From assembly GCA_009693255.1 (NCBI GenBank), contig SHXQ01000003.1, positions 1-64,000 of the forward strand: 64,000 bases of DNA, given 5' to 3'. Shown here one piece after another: positions 1-12,471 of this stretch. The translations under genes were made by a program, and so were the position numbers. Below the pieces are notes generated by a model. The model saw nothing but the letters and a program-made list of their open reading frames with translations, had not been told where the DNA came from and made no database searches. Numbering within the stretch: the stretch's first letter is position 1; each line of letters opens with the position of its first letter. Source of the stretch: Methylotenera sp. (lineage in GTDB: Bacteria; Pseudomonadota; Gammaproteobacteria; Burkholderiales; Methylophilaceae).

Positions 1-456
<456 letters not shown>

Positions 457-503
457 TTAATATTTTAATCATTTTTTAAAAGAATTCCATTGCCATCGAT
501 ACT

Positions 504-559
504 TGCGCTTATAGGTCGAATTTGCCATTGGTGCATGGTATGTACCAATGGTAAGCGCA
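504..559. repeat. Imperfect long hairpin between tadA and pyrG
   Basis: Two nested inverted repeats: an outer arm TGCGCTTA (504-511) with TAAGCGCA (552-559), and an inner arm CCATTGGT (525-532) with ACCAATGG (544-551). The internal loop is asymmetric and no T-run follows, so a simple terminator is unlikely. It may be an operator or a leader structure for one of the divergent genes; its function is unknown. Confidence 0.4.
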
Positions 560-658
560 GATTTTTAGTCATTTATTAAATATTCTGTACAGATTTTTAG
601 TGTTTCATTGTGATTGTACTGCCTTTACGGTAAAATTTGTTCCCGTCTAGGTAGTTAT

Positions 659-2328
<1,670 letters not shown>

Positions 2329-2363
2329 CGGATGCTTATTTAAGCCAGTCAAAAAGGATCGTT

Positions 2364-3203
2364 ATGCAGTTATGTGGATTTGAAGTAGGGCTAGATAAGC
2401 CGCTATTTTTGATTGCGGGCCCGTGCGTGATTGAGTCGCAACAAATGGCGATTGACACGGCGGGACAACTTAAAGAGATTGCCTCAGCACTAGGCATTCC
2501 TTTCATCTATAAATCCTCTTACGATAAAGCTAATCGCAGCTCAAATAGTACTTTCCGTGGTTTTGGTATGGAACAAGGGCTAAAGATTCTAGATGAGGTG
2601 CGTCGCCAAATTGGCGTACCTATCTTGACCGATGTGCATACTGAAGCACAAGTGCCACATGTGGCAGCGGTGGCGGATGTGTTGCAAACCCCAGCATTTT
2701 TATGCCGCCAAACTGATTTTATTACGGCTTGTGCAAAATCAGGTAAGCCGGTGAATATCAAAAAAGGCCAGTTTATGGCGCCGGGTGATATGCGCAATGT
2801 GGTGCAAAAAGCACGAGAAGCTAACGGCAATCAAGACACCATTATGGTATGTGAGCGTGGTGTATCGTTTGGATACAACACCTTAATTTCTGATATGCGC
2901 GGCTTGGCTATTATGCGTGAAACTCATTGCCCAGTGGTGTTTGATGCGACACATTCAGTACAACAGCCTAGCGGTCAAGGTGATAAAAGTGGTGGTCAAC
3001 GTGAGCACGTGCCGGTATTGGCGCGTGCGGCAGTGGCAAGCGGTATTGCCGGCATTTTTATGGAAACGCATCAAGATCCATCTAAAGCCCTATCTGACGG
3101 GCCGAATGCTTGGCCATTACATAAGATGAAAGACTTGCTAGCAGTGTTGGTTGATTTAGATCAGCTGGTTAAAAAAGCTGGTTTTATTGAAAGTACCTTG
3201 TAA
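2364..3203 (+). CDS. kdsA: 3-deoxy-8-phosphooctulonate (KDO-8-P) synthase
   Basis: Condenses arabinose-5-phosphate with phosphoenolpyruvate to KDO-8-phosphate, for the inner core of lipopolysaccharide. The 279-residue protein begins with the family's [10 protein letters not shown] motif (about residues 16-25) and contains the [12 protein letters not shown] phosphate-binding stretch and the [11 protein letters not shown] barrel strand. The length is typical (E. coli 284). The start ATG is preceded by AAAGGATCG. It lies between pyrG and eno with a gap of about 40 bases on each side, probably one transcription unit. Confidence 0.97.
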   Translation: MQLCGFEVGLDKPLFLIAGPCVIESQQMAIDTAGQLKEIASALGIPFIYKSSYDKANRSSNSTFRGFGMEQGLKILDEVRRQIGVPILTDVHTEAQVPHVAAVADVLQTPAFLCRQTDFITACAKSGKPVNIKKGQFMAPGDMRNVVQKAREANGNQDTIMVCERGVSFGYNTLISDMRGLAIMRETHCPVVFDATHSVQQPSGQGDKSGGQREHVPVLARAAVASGIAGIFMETHQDPSKALSDGPNAWPLHKMKDLLAVLVDLDQLVKKAGFIESTL

Positions 3204-3244
3204 AGCTATTTCAACCACAGATAAAAAATTATTTTTAGGAGTAA

Positions 3245-4534
<1,290 letters not shown>

Positions 4535-4855
4535 TTGAAAGTACTTACACTTATATTTGTCATCCTGATAGCCTTGCTACAGTACCCGTTGTGGCTAGGC
4601 AAGGGAAGTTGGTTGCGGGTGTGGGAGTTAAACCGTCAAATTACACTGAAACAAGATGAAAATGACACATTAAAAATGCGTAATGAAACCTTGGATGCTG
4701 AAGTCTTAGATTTGAAAAGTGGTCGAGCGGCTATTGAAGAGCGCGCCAGAAGTGAGCTTGGCATGATTAAACAAGATGAAGTGTTTTACCAAGTGTTGGA
4801 TAGCCATTTACCTAAACCAACTGCCGTCATCAGCGCTGGGCACCCCGAAAACTAG
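4535..4855 (+). CDS. ftsB: Cell division protein FtsB (septum formation initiator)
   Basis: A small bitopic inner-membrane protein of the FtsQLB divisome complex. The 106 residues show one N-terminal transmembrane helix (about 4-21) followed by a leucine/asparagine-rich coiled coil (about 30-75), with the family motif [18 protein letters not shown] near residue 75-90. The start is TTG, immediately after the eno stop; there is no usable ATG upstream of the membrane segment. The eno-ftsB order is conserved in proteobacteria. Confidence 0.9.
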   Translation: MKVLTLIFVILIALLQYPLWLGKGSWLRVWELNRQITLKQDENDTLKMRNETLDAEVLDLKSGRAAIEERARSELGMIKQDEVFYQVLDSHLPKPTAVISAGHPEN

Positions 4856-4887
4856 CCCGTAGTCAGCTGCGCTAGTTTAATTCAATG

Positions 4888-5922
4888 TCACTCGCTAGGT
4901 TGTAGTGGGTAGGGCAGTTGCTGAATAGCTACTTTGATGCCATTGACGAATAGATCGCCAGCCCCCACGCTTTCTAAGCGAACTTCTGCGAGTACGGCGT
5001 AGCCGCCTGCTGGTGCAGCTGCGCTTCTGACGATTTTCCCAATCACTTCATTATTTTTATTAAGCACATCATTAGCCGCTTGTGGCGGTACGGAAGTGTT
5101 GATATGCATGAGCTGTGTACGACGTTTAACCTTACCTAAGTAGTGCGTTCTAGCCACTATTTCTTGTCCTGTGTAACAGCCCTTTTTGAAGTTGATCGCG
5201 TCTAGTAAATCTAGGTTAACCATTTGTGGCACGAACTCTTCTTGCGTCTTGAGGTAAATATCAGGGATTCCGGCCTGAATTTCTAGCCATTCCCAGCAAG
5301 ATTTTCCTACTGGTTGGCATTGCTTTTTAAGCGCATGCCAAATCTCTTTCGCACGATCTGTATCGCAGATGATTTCAAAGCGCGGTGTTTTGCTAGGTAA
5401 GCGGATTAAGGTGCCCTGTTCAGTGTGACTAAGCGTGTAGGCTAGTGACGGAATTTGTGTAAAAAACGGCGCTAAAAAATCAGCCACATCATTACCACTC
5501 AAGCCAATTCTAACCCTGTTGTCAGACACATTTCTAATGTTGACTTTAGCGCGCATGACATACATTTTTAGGCGCTTGCTGATGGGCTCTAATAGTTTAG
5601 AATTTAGCTGTAAGTAAATATTTTGATGTTGTGAGAAAGCGAAAAATAGCGCCAGCAAACGTCCTTTTGGACTGCAATAGCCTGTGTAATGCGCCTTACT
5701 ATCGCCCAGTAGTTTAACATCATTGGTGACTTGGCCTTGTAAAAAGCTAAGTGCATCATCGCCACTGATTTCTAATAAAGCGAGATGTGACAAGTCGCAG
5801 ATTACATTTTGATGTTGCGTATACAGCAGCTCATTTTGTATATTGCCAAATGAGCTAATTGTTTCGTTGTTAAACACGGCGCCCTGAATGAATTGATATT
5901 CTTGCCAATCGTTATTTGCCAT
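4888..5922 (-). CDS. ygfZ: tRNA-modifying protein YgfZ (folate-binding, Fe-S repair)
   Basis: A folate-binding, aminomethyltransferase-like protein that supports Fe-S enzymes such as the MiaB methylthiotransferase. The 344-residue protein has the family hallmark KGCYTGQE, with Lys247, Gly248, Cys249 and Tyr250, inside the GcvT-like fold. A Shine-Dalgarno-like AGGAG precedes the ATG. It is convergent with ftsB. The neighbouring ygfX, which partners ygfZ in many genomes, is present only as a relic. Confidence 0.92.
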   Translation of the reverse strand: MANNDWQEYQFIQGAVFNNETISSFGNIQNELLYTQHQNVICDLSHLALLEISGDDALSFLQGQVTNDVKLLGDSKAHYTGYCSPKGRLLALFFAFSQHQNIYLQLNSKLLEPISKRLKMYVMRAKVNIRNVSDNRVRIGLSGNDVADFLAPFFTQIPSLAYTLSHTEQGTLIRLPSKTPRFEIICDTDRAKEIWHALKKQCQPVGKSCWEWLEIQAGIPDIYLKTQEEFVPQMVNLDLLDAINFKKGCYTGQEIVARTHYLGKVKRRTQLMHINTSVPPQAANDVLNKNNEVIGKIVRSAAAPAGGYAVLAEVRLESVGAGDLFVNGIKVAIQQLPYPLQPSE

Positions 5923-5994
5923 AGGAGACTCTTGTTGTTTAATGCGTTTAGTTGACTTTCATTACCGGTATTATATATTGAAGGTTAATGAGAT

Positions 5995-6026
5995 GGATAT
6001 TTCAGTGGCTATGATATGAAATATCC
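5995..6026. repeat. Perfect 10-bp inverted repeat upstream of ygfX relic
   Basis: GGATATTTCA (5995-6004) and TGAAATATCC (6017-6026) are perfect inverted copies separated by 12 bases. The right arm includes the ATG of the ygfX relic. No T-run follows, so an operator or an RNA hairpin over the start site is more likely than a terminator. Function unknown. Confidence 0.55.
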
Positions 6027-6504
6027 AGCCGATAGGTTCGTGAAATTAGAAATAGTCTATAAAGAACCATATAAATTACAACCCATACAGTTAACGCTAA
6101 AATATTCAATCCTCGCTTGCTTGTTATTTACATGCATGAGTAGTGGGCATTGGCTATAGTGTTGCTAGTAGCATTAGTTTGGCCGCTCAAGTTGCTATTG
6201 AGTCTTTGCATTGTGACCTCAGCAGTCTAAGGGGTATTTTATCATTGCTTGCGATTGCTACCGTTGTCGATTGTCATGATAAAAGTGAATGTAAAAAACC
6301 AGCTACAACTCATCCGTCAAGATGGCAAACAATTAGAGGTGACGGTGCAGGAAAATACCCTAGTAACCGCCTATTTGACGGTGCTTAATTGCCGGCACAA
6401 AGAAGCGTCATGGGTACAACGTTTATTGACACCCCCGCTCATTATTTTTTACGGATGCGGTAGAGGCTGAAGCTTACAGAGGATTACGCGTCTATTTGCG
6501 CTAA
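6016..6504 (+). pseudogene. ygfX: Decayed ygfX/cptA-like gene (DUF1434-type membrane protein)
   Basis: The intact family member is a small two-helix membrane protein encoded next to ygfZ or sdhE. Here the head is readable from ATG 6016 (MKYPADRFVKLE...) up to a stop near 6159. A hydrophobic segment then continues in a second frame (VGIGYSVASS at about 6143). The soluble part is in a third frame from 6276 (MIKVNVKNQLQLIRQDGK). The family-like ending TDAVEAEAYRGLRVYLR lies in yet another frame and ends at 6504. At least three frameshifts make function impossible. The family assignment rests on the RLRV-x-LR-type C-terminal pattern, the order of segments and the ygfZ neighbour. No other gene is seen between ygfZ and mxaL. 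Confidence 0.65.
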
Positions 6505-6538
6505 GCTAAACGCAGTTAGGCTCAAGTGATTTAGTCTT

Positions 6539-7570
6539 TTAGACTATGTGATTATCATGTGTAATGGATGCTTCATTTTCGCTACGACGTGCTTTAAGTA
6601 AATTTCTTTTATACAGCTTAAAAGTAGATTCAATTTGAGCTAGCGGGTGCTTGCCTATATAAGCAGTAAGTAGCAGTAGCGCAGCCATTAAAGCCAATAT
6701 CCAGCTGAGATCAAACGGTGCAATATCACGCCGCGCAGGTTTTTGGGTTTTCATGGCATCAAGTAAATGATGCACATCGTCGCCATTGACATAAGTACCA
6801 CCAATTTCTTTGGCCACGGTCTTTAGGTACTCACTATCTAACTTTGAGATAAAGCGGTCATTGGTGCCTGCCACATTGTCGTCTCTCGTGCCTAAAGTAG
6901 ACTCGGAGATTTGCGCAATACCCGGTTGTAATGCAAAACTTTCATTGGACCAAAAGCCTATCAGTTGATTTTTTTCAGTAAGTTTTGGGATGGCAGTGCC
7001 TTTTTCTGAACCTACACCTACGAGTAGCCAACCATCCGCCCCTTGGAAGTTGCTTAAATCTTTAGTATTAAAAGCATGTAACTTTGGCGCTTCCTCGCCA
7101 TCGGTAATCAATACCACTTGTGCTGGTTCAGGAAAGCCACGGACTGCCCGAGCAATACTGTATAAGCTTTCACGGACACGGCTATTACCAGACCATGCGT
7201 TACGCCAATCTAGGTGGTCTATGGTGTCTTGAATAGCAGCAAAGTTTGCACAGACTTCAATCGGTGTATAAAGGGCAGCCACGCTATTGCCAGCAAATAG
7301 ACCTATGCTCACTTTAGTATCACAAGGTAGTGATGACACGGTTTCATGCAATAGTTTTTGTGTATAGGCAATGCGGGTGGCGGGCTTGCCATTCATTTCC
7401 ATATCCGCGGCGTTCATGCTTTGAGAAATGTCGGCAACCAGAAAATAGCTATAAATGTTGTGTTTAACAGGAATGCTGGGTTGAAATAGTGCGGCGAGTA
7501 AAAGCAGCATAGCACCGCTTAGTAAGGCGGTGTCGCGGTTGTTTTTAAAATAGCGAATCAGCTTTTTCAT
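6539..7570 (-). CDS. mxaL: MxaL-like VWA-domain protein for methanol dehydrogenase maturation
   Basis: One of the accessory proteins implicated in calcium insertion or assembly of periplasmic PQQ methanol dehydrogenase. The 343 residues start with a membrane helix (about 16-30). A von Willebrand A domain follows, whose metal site is Asp47-Ile-Ser-Gln-Ser51. A C-terminal helix lies near residues 285-303. It is the last gene of the minus-strand mxaR-S-A-C-K-L series, 48 bases after mxaK. No mxaD follows; the next sequence is the ygfX relic. The name is inferred mainly from gene order, since VWA sequences alone are not specific. Confidence 0.8.
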   Translation of the reverse strand: MKKLIRYFKNNRDTALLSGAMLLLLAALFQPSIPVKHNIYSYFLVADISQSMNAADMEMNGKPATRIAYTQKLLHETVSSLPCDTKVSIGLFAGNSVAALYTPIEVCANFAAIQDTIDHLDWRNAWSGNSRVRESLYSIARAVRGFPEPAQVVLITDGEEAPKLHAFNTKDLSNFQGADGWLLVGVGSEKGTAIPKLTEKNQLIGFWSNESFALQPGIAQISESTLGTRDDNVAGTNDRFISKLDSEYLKTVAKEIGGTYVNGDDVHHLLDAMKTQKPARRDIAPFDLSWILALMAALLLLTAYIGKHPLAQIESTFKLYKRNLLKARRSENEASITHDNHIV

Positions 7571-7618
7571 GGTTTAGTTTGGGTCTTAATCAATACTCAA
7601 TCGTCTGTAGTCGGTAGC

Positions 7619-8173
7619 TTACGGCAAACCATTCGGAATATTGCCCATAATCAGGCCTGGTGAGTCAGATTCTCCGACGCCTGGTGTTGGATTCTCAGGC
7701 AGTAGTGTGATTACACGGTCCATATTGCGCCGCGTACCCCAATGACTATTATCTTGTTTTAGTGCTTGCTTGTAAGAGCTGTGCGCTTGTGTGAGTAAGT
7801 ATTCAACTTCATCCCTTATTTTTGTGTCATTGCCGCCGCTGACTTGCAGGGCTTTTAAAAAAAACATATTGCCAACATTGTGTTGCACGGCTGCACGCTG
7901 ACTAGGGCTACCTTTTTGCGTGAGCTGTGAGAACAGCAAGGTTGATTCTTTAAAGCGTTCATTTTTTGCAAGCCAGTAGGCGGTAGCATATTTAGCTTCA
8001 AAGCTCTGCTTGTCAGTTTGCGGATTTTTACCGCTACTCACGGCTTGGTTAAATGCATTGATTTGGTGGATGCGATTCAGCTCGTAGATGATGCTTGCGC
8101 TAGCGGCGAGGACAATCATTACAAGCAATATCGTCATTTTTTTAACACTTACTGAGGGTAGGTTGAGGCTCAT
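7619..8173 (-). CDS. mxaK: MxaK-like membrane-anchored protein
   Basis: A 184-residue protein with one N-terminal membrane helix (about 12-30) and a tetratricopeptide-like helical remainder (AKYATAYWLAKNERF, followed by QHNVGNMFFLKAL). The ATG at 8173 is chosen because it overlaps the mxaC stop as ATGA, the usual coupling signal; an ATG five codons upstream would overlap further. The role in methanol dehydrogenase maturation is inferred from its place between mxaC and mxaL; the family has no defined activity. Confidence 0.78.
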   Translation of the reverse strand: MSLNLPSVSVKKMTILLVMIVLAASASIIYELNRIHQINAFNQAVSSGKNPQTDKQSFEAKYATAYWLAKNERFKESTLLFSQLTQKGSPSQRAAVQHNVGNMFFLKALQVSGGNDTKIRDEVEYLLTQAHSSYKQALKQDNSHWGTRRNMDRVITLLPENPTPGVGESDSPGLIMGNIPNGLP

Positions 8174-9159
8174 ATTTTTGCATTCCATGTTCTAAGCTCT
8201 AAATATTTTACGCTAAGGAGTAAGGCGATCATCAGCGCGGCGATCAAGTAACAAAGTTGAGTAAAGTCATGACCAGGAATCTTTTCCATGTATTTAATGG
8301 GTTTTCTCTCTTTTTGGTTAATATCGGCCATCGCCGCAGCGAGTGATTTTGGGTCTTCTGCCTCATAAGCATGAAAAGGTGAGCGCAGTAATTTAAAGTA
8401 ATAATAAAGCTCGACTTCCGAGGGTAAGGCCGCCTCATAATGATCTTCATATTTTGGGTCAAATATAGTGACGCCGCCTGGTTGGCGTAGCACTACCCAG
8501 TAGAGTGATAAATTGTAGCGCTGCAGCCAATCGCGTAACTTTTGTTGCACTTCAGCACTTATCCGACCAGCGCCATCTGAAATTAAAATAATCGCCCGAG
8601 AGCCTGAGTCTGGGACATGTTCAAATAAGCCAACAGCACTGGTTAAGCCGCCACCGATATTGGTTTGAAAGAGGGAGTTGCCAGCGGTGGCTTTAATCGC
8701 TGCTAAAATAGCTTCACGGCTTTCAGTCAGCGGTAATACATACATGGCTGAATTACTAAAGGTCACGACGCCTATCATGTCGTTTTTACGCTTGTTGACA
8801 AAGTCCGTCATCAACCTAGCTGCGGCAACCGATTTTGTCTCGCCCACGCGACCTTCAGTTGTGCCGCCAGAAAATGGGTCATCCATACTGGCGCTTCTAT
8901 CAATCACCATACCGATTTGTGCGCCAACGCCGCTGCGCTCAACTTTCTGCTCAAGGCTGTGCGGACCAGCTAGGCCTAGAGTGATGCAAATTAAACTAAT
9001 TGCAGCCAATATTTTGAGTAGTAAGCCAATTAAGTTAGAAAGTGGATCTATTGGCAACATGTCTACCCAAGAATAGCTGCGGGTATTTGATCGCTCAAGT
9101 AGTATTGGCAATAGAGCTAATGGTAATAGCCATAATACTAATGGATGTAGAAATCCCAT
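8170..9159 (-). CDS. mxaC: MxaC-like VWA-domain membrane protein
   Basis: A BatA/MxaC-type protein of 329 residues: an N-terminal helix (5-22), a second helix (about 43-64), then a VWA domain with metal-binding Asp87-Arg-Ser-Ala-Ser91, and a C-terminal helix (about 300-318). Its ATG overlaps the mxaA stop as TAATG, so translation is coupled. By analogy with other MoxR/VWA modules, the VWA proteins probably act with the AAA+ MxaR as a metal-loading or assembly machine. Confidence 0.85.
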   Translation of the reverse strand: MGFLHPLVLWLLPLALLPILLERSNTRSYSWVDMLPIDPLSNLIGLLLKILAAISLICITLGLAGPHSLEQKVERSGVGAQIGMVIDRSASMDDPFSGGTTEGRVGETKSVAAARLMTDFVNKRKNDMIGVVTFSNSAMYVLPLTESREAILAAIKATAGNSLFQTNIGGGLTSAVGLFEHVPDSGSRAIILISDGAGRISAEVQQKLRDWLQRYNLSLYWVVLRQPGGVTIFDPKYEDHYEAALPSEVELYYYFKLLRSPFHAYEAEDPKSLAAAMADINQKERKPIKYMEKIPGHDFTQLCYLIAALMIALLLSVKYLELRTWNAKI

Positions 9160-10139
9160 TAGTAACTCACTTTTGATTTTAAGTCGGGGTTTAGTCCGCG
9201 TTCACAATCGCGTAGGTGACGGCAGAATCTTTGTAACCAGACTTTATGGCTTTCATCTAAGTTTGCCAGGGCATTGGGCTCAAAAAATACTTGGCGGGAT
9301 AGTGTAAAGAATTTTTCTATTTCTTGTTTTACTGGCGTAAACGCCGGTTTTTTTTGCAAAAAGTCGGCTAAATTACTGTTAAATAGACTGCTACCTGCGG
9401 TTTTATTGAGTGAGATGTGCACGCGCGCCACAGCTTTTTGCAAGCCTTCGTCGGTATTTGGCATTTTGCGTATATCGCGATAGGCTTTTGCAAATGGCGC
9501 CCCCATTCTTGGCAACCAAGCATGCATACCAAAAATATACAACAAGCCCAGTAAAGCGATGCTTAGTAAGCCGATTGATATTTCAAGATGCAATCTATCT
9601 TGGCTCGCATCTAAGCGTAAAGGCCGGATAAATGGGCTCATTTCTTCTTTAAGTTTAACCGAGCCAAAGACTGAAAGTGGTGAAATGCGAAAACCGTAAG
9701 AAGGGATGCGGTATTGCACAACCTCTTTACTGCCGCTATGACGCAGTTTGATGATTTCAGCTCTTAGCGCGGCAGGTTTGGCCAATTTCCCGGTGGTAAA
9801 TATTTGATATCTCAGGTGTAGAACATGGGTCACGCTATCTATATGGATGGCTTCTTCTGTGCTTATTTTAACAAGCTCAATGCCTGAAATTTGACCTCTA
9901 TAGCGATGCTCGTAACCTTTAATTGGTAGTGACTCTTTGACCAATTCGTAGGGCTTTTTAATGGTGAGGGTGATGGTTCTATTCAGCACATCGCCAACCA
10001 CAAAGCCGGCATCGCGTGTCGGGTTTTCTTGTGTGAGGGAGACGTATTTTGCATTAACATCAGGCAGTATGACATCGGCAATTGCCGGTTGAATGCCAAA
10101 TGCAATAGCACAAATGACTAATAAAAATCTTGTTCGCAT
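9159..10139 (-). CDS. mxaA: MxaA-like periplasmic/membrane protein
   Basis: Linked by gene order to calcium incorporation into methanol dehydrogenase. The reading frame extends far upstream, but the ATG at 10139 is correct. GAGGAG lies seven bases before it, the preceding mxaS gene ends just upstream, and this start gives a clean signal peptide (RTRFLLVICAIAFGIQPAIA). The 326-residue product has a beta-rich periplasmic domain, one membrane helix near residues 170-190 and a cytosolic C-terminal tail. Confidence 0.85.
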   Translation of the reverse strand: MRTRFLLVICAIAFGIQPAIADVILPDVNAKYVSLTQENPTRDAGFVVGDVLNRTITLTIKKPYELVKESLPIKGYEHRYRGQISGIELVKISTEEAIHIDSVTHVLHLRYQIFTTGKLAKPAALRAEIIKLRHSGSKEVVQYRIPSYGFRISPLSVFGSVKLKEEMSPFIRPLRLDASQDRLHLEISIGLLSIALLGLLYIFGMHAWLPRMGAPFAKAYRDIRKMPNTDEGLQKAVARVHISLNKTAGSSLFNSNLADFLQKKPAFTPVKQEIEKFFTLSRQVFFEPNALANLDESHKVWLQRFCRHLRDCERGLNPDLKSKVSY

Positions 10140-10155
10140 AAATATACTCCTCAGT

Positions 10156-11019
10156 TTAGGCTGCCACATATTGGTGAAAATATTCGGATAACAGATCCGC
10201 ATCAAAGCTATTTTCAACAAAAAATGGCTGCATGTCGTAGCGCAAAAATAGGTTTTCAATGGCTTTGCGTCTATCAGTAAAGCTTTGTAAAATTCGGTCA
10301 CGATAGGCTTTGCGTAAAAATAGCGTACGTTTAACGCCAGATTCAGGATCAGTGACGTTGGTAATGCCAAACTCTGGTAAATCAGTGTATTCAGAAGAAT
10401 CCCACAGCACTACAGGCACAATGTGGTGGCGCTGCATTAACACCAGCGACTCTTCTAAGTCGCTAATCGGCATGTGAAAGTCCGACACCATAAAAATGAG
10501 TGATCGTTCACGCGGTAATAATCGGACAGTTTCGACTACGCCGCGACTACCGACTTCTGGTGCCGCGTAAGTTCTCAGGTTTTCAGCCATTTCAAAGATG
10601 CTATGCGGCCTGGCCGATAGTGTGCAAAGCCAGTCTTCACGCACCACATCATCAAAGCCAATAAAGCCAACTAAGTCGCGATTACGAGTAGCTGATCGTG
10701 CTACTGACTGGGCAATATCTGCCGCAACCTCAAATTTTTTCCGTGTATTGCCGTACTGCATCGAGCCGGACATGTCGCACAGGACAAATACTGGGGTGAC
10801 GCTCTTCTGGTTGAATATACGCACATGAATTTGTTCTAGCGGGTCGCGTATGGTCTGACGTATGTCAATCCGGCGTGGGTCAGGGTAAGACAGTAGTGTG
10901 GTGTGACCGCGAAATTCCATGCCCATGCCGCGCTGATTGCTTTTATGCCGACCAGGGCGTCTTGAGCGTGAACGCCAAGCAATATGGTAGCTAAACTCTT
11001 TAATGTGTTGTTCAGACAT
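10156..11019 (-). CDS. mxaS: MxaS-like DUF58/VWA protein
   Basis: A 287-residue cytosolic DUF58-type protein. The N-terminal region contains the motif MEFRGHTTLLSYPDPR, and the VWA-like domain has a metal site Asp82-Met-Ser84-Gly-Ser86. DUF58 proteins are standard partners of MoxR ATPases; here it follows mxaR by 24 bases and precedes mxaA by 16. The order R-S-A-C-K-L matches the methylotroph mxa accessory operon. Confidence 0.87.
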   Translation of the reverse strand: MSEQHIKEFSYHIAWRSRSRRPGRHKSNQRGMGMEFRGHTTLLSYPDPRRIDIRQTIRDPLEQIHVRIFNQKSVTPVFVLCDMSGSMQYGNTRKKFEVAADIAQSVARSATRNRDLVGFIGFDDVVREDWLCTLSARPHSIFEMAENLRTYAAPEVGSRGVVETVRLLPRERSLIFMVSDFHMPISDLEESLVLMQRHHIVPVVLWDSSEYTDLPEFGITNVTDPESGVKRTLFLRKAYRDRILQSFTDRRKAIENLFLRYDMQPFFVENSFDADLLSEYFHQYVAA

Positions 11020-11043
11020 TGAAATCGTTACGATCTATTTGCG

Positions 11044-12060
11044 TTATGGTGTAGCAATCGCATTAATGATAGCGCTGAGCATTTCGCGGGCGATTTCGGT
11101 ACGGCGCATCTCATAGACAGGGCTAAAGACCAGTCGGTGCGCAATCGTTGCGTGAAACACTTCATGGATGTCTTCAGGTAATACTGCCGCGCGATTATTG
11201 AGCCATGCATTCACCCGAGCAGCACGTAATACCATACCCATGCCACGAGGGCTGGCGCCTGAAAGTACTAAACGATTCATATCTACGCCTGAAACTTTTA
11301 CACCAAAATCTGTAGGCGTTTTGGTTGCACGCCATAGATTAAGAACATAGCTACGCAAGGTTGGACTGGCGGTGATGCTATTTTGCAATCTTGCTGCAAA
11401 GGTGTTTAATTGATCAAATTGCAATAAATCCTCAGGCACGCTGGCCACTAATGCATCCATATCATGAAAGCGGGTGTCAAATACTAGTGACTCCATAATC
11501 GCAGCATCTGTCGGTACTACAATTGGAATTTCCATCATAAAACGATCGCGGGCAGCAGACGGAATGTCGAAAGTTTCTTCTTTTTCCACTTGGTTGCGGT
11601 CAGCAAATACCAGCATGTGAGGAAAGTAATGTTCTTTGTTAAACGCAGTCAGTGTGCGTTCCGCCATTACGCGCAGTAATAAGGAGTGTACTTGCGGTCG
11701 GGCACGGTTAATTTCATTAAAGAAAAATACCGATAAATTTTCACCAGACATCAGCAGTGGTCCTGCACTCACGTGCGGTTTGCCATCTTCACCCAAATAA
11801 GTGTGATAGACCAAATCATTAGGCATCAAATCAATCGTACCTTCAATGCGCTGGTAACCACCACCAATACCACGTGTAAATGCCCGTAGTAGGGTGGTTT
11901 TACCAACACCGACATCGCCTTCTAGTAGTACGTGACCACGGGCAAAAATTGAGGTGGTAATTAAGCGTACAGGGTTTTCCTGACCTACAACGACTTTATT
12001 GACTTCTAATTCCAAGGTAAGCGCATGATTGCGCCAATCAGCTAGTTGTGTATCGCTCAT
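11044..12060 (-). CDS. mxaR: MxaR, MoxR-family AAA+ ATPase
   Basis: A chaperone-like AAA+ ATPase at the head of the methanol dehydrogenase maturation operon. Of 338 residues, Walker A is GDVGVGKT at 48-55. Walker B ends FFFNEINRARPQ at about 112-123, with Asn in place of the usual Asp before the catalytic Glu; I believe this is shared by the MxaR subgroup but could not check. The promoter should lie in the 12061-12471 gap shared with fabA. The structural genes mxaFJGI are not in this window. Confidence 0.9.
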   Translation of the reverse strand: MSDTQLADWRNHALTLELEVNKVVVGQENPVRLITTSIFARGHVLLEGDVGVGKTTLLRAFTRGIGGGYQRIEGTIDLMPNDLVYHTYLGEDGKPHVSAGPLLMSGENLSVFFFNEINRARPQVHSLLLRVMAERTLTAFNKEHYFPHMLVFADRNQVEKEETFDIPSAARDRFMMEIPIVVPTDAAIMESLVFDTRFHDMDALVASVPEDLLQFDQLNTFAARLQNSITASPTLRSYVLNLWRATKTPTDFGVKVSGVDMNRLVLSGASPRGMGMVLRAARVNAWLNNRAAVLPEDIHEVFHATIAHRLVFSPVYEMRRTEIAREMLSAIINAIATP

Positions 12061-12471
12061 TTAAGGTGTCCCTGTGTGTAATTTATTAGAATTTTGTAAC
12101 AGAATTTGGCTGGTTTAATAGTTTTGCGCAGTTTGTGTATGATCCAGTTTGCATCAAGTATTCAAGTGTACCTATAATATAAACGAAAAAATTAACCATG
12201 TATACAGGTGTGTATAGATGTTTTTAGTTTTTAATATGCCTGCACTAATAAGGCTTACACAGAACGCATGTGGACTGGCAATGAAGGGTAGTCACGCCTA
12301 TTTATGGAAGCGCAAAGCTATTCAGCCTATTTAATAAGCGCAAGATTAAGGCTTCTATACGCTTCTGAATACCCATATTAGGCAAAAATAGTGGATAATT
12401 CAGCTTATGTTCTACAGCTTAAAAAGTTGAGAATTTTCATAACTTAAATAATGATGCATATAAAAAATTCA
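12061..12471. other. Divergent intergenic region mxaR / fabA
   Basis: About 410 bases of AT-rich sequence between divergent genes. It must hold the promoters of the mxa operon and of fabA-fabB. CCTATAATATAAAC near 12171-12184 contains a plausible -10 hexamer on the plus strand. I found no convincing gene, repeat or structured RNA in it. Confidence 0.4.

Noticed and set aside
9159-10370. Longer mxaA starting at 10370
   Set aside because: The extra 77 codons overlap mxaS and lack a signal peptide; the ATG at 10139 has GAGGAG and a clean signal sequence.
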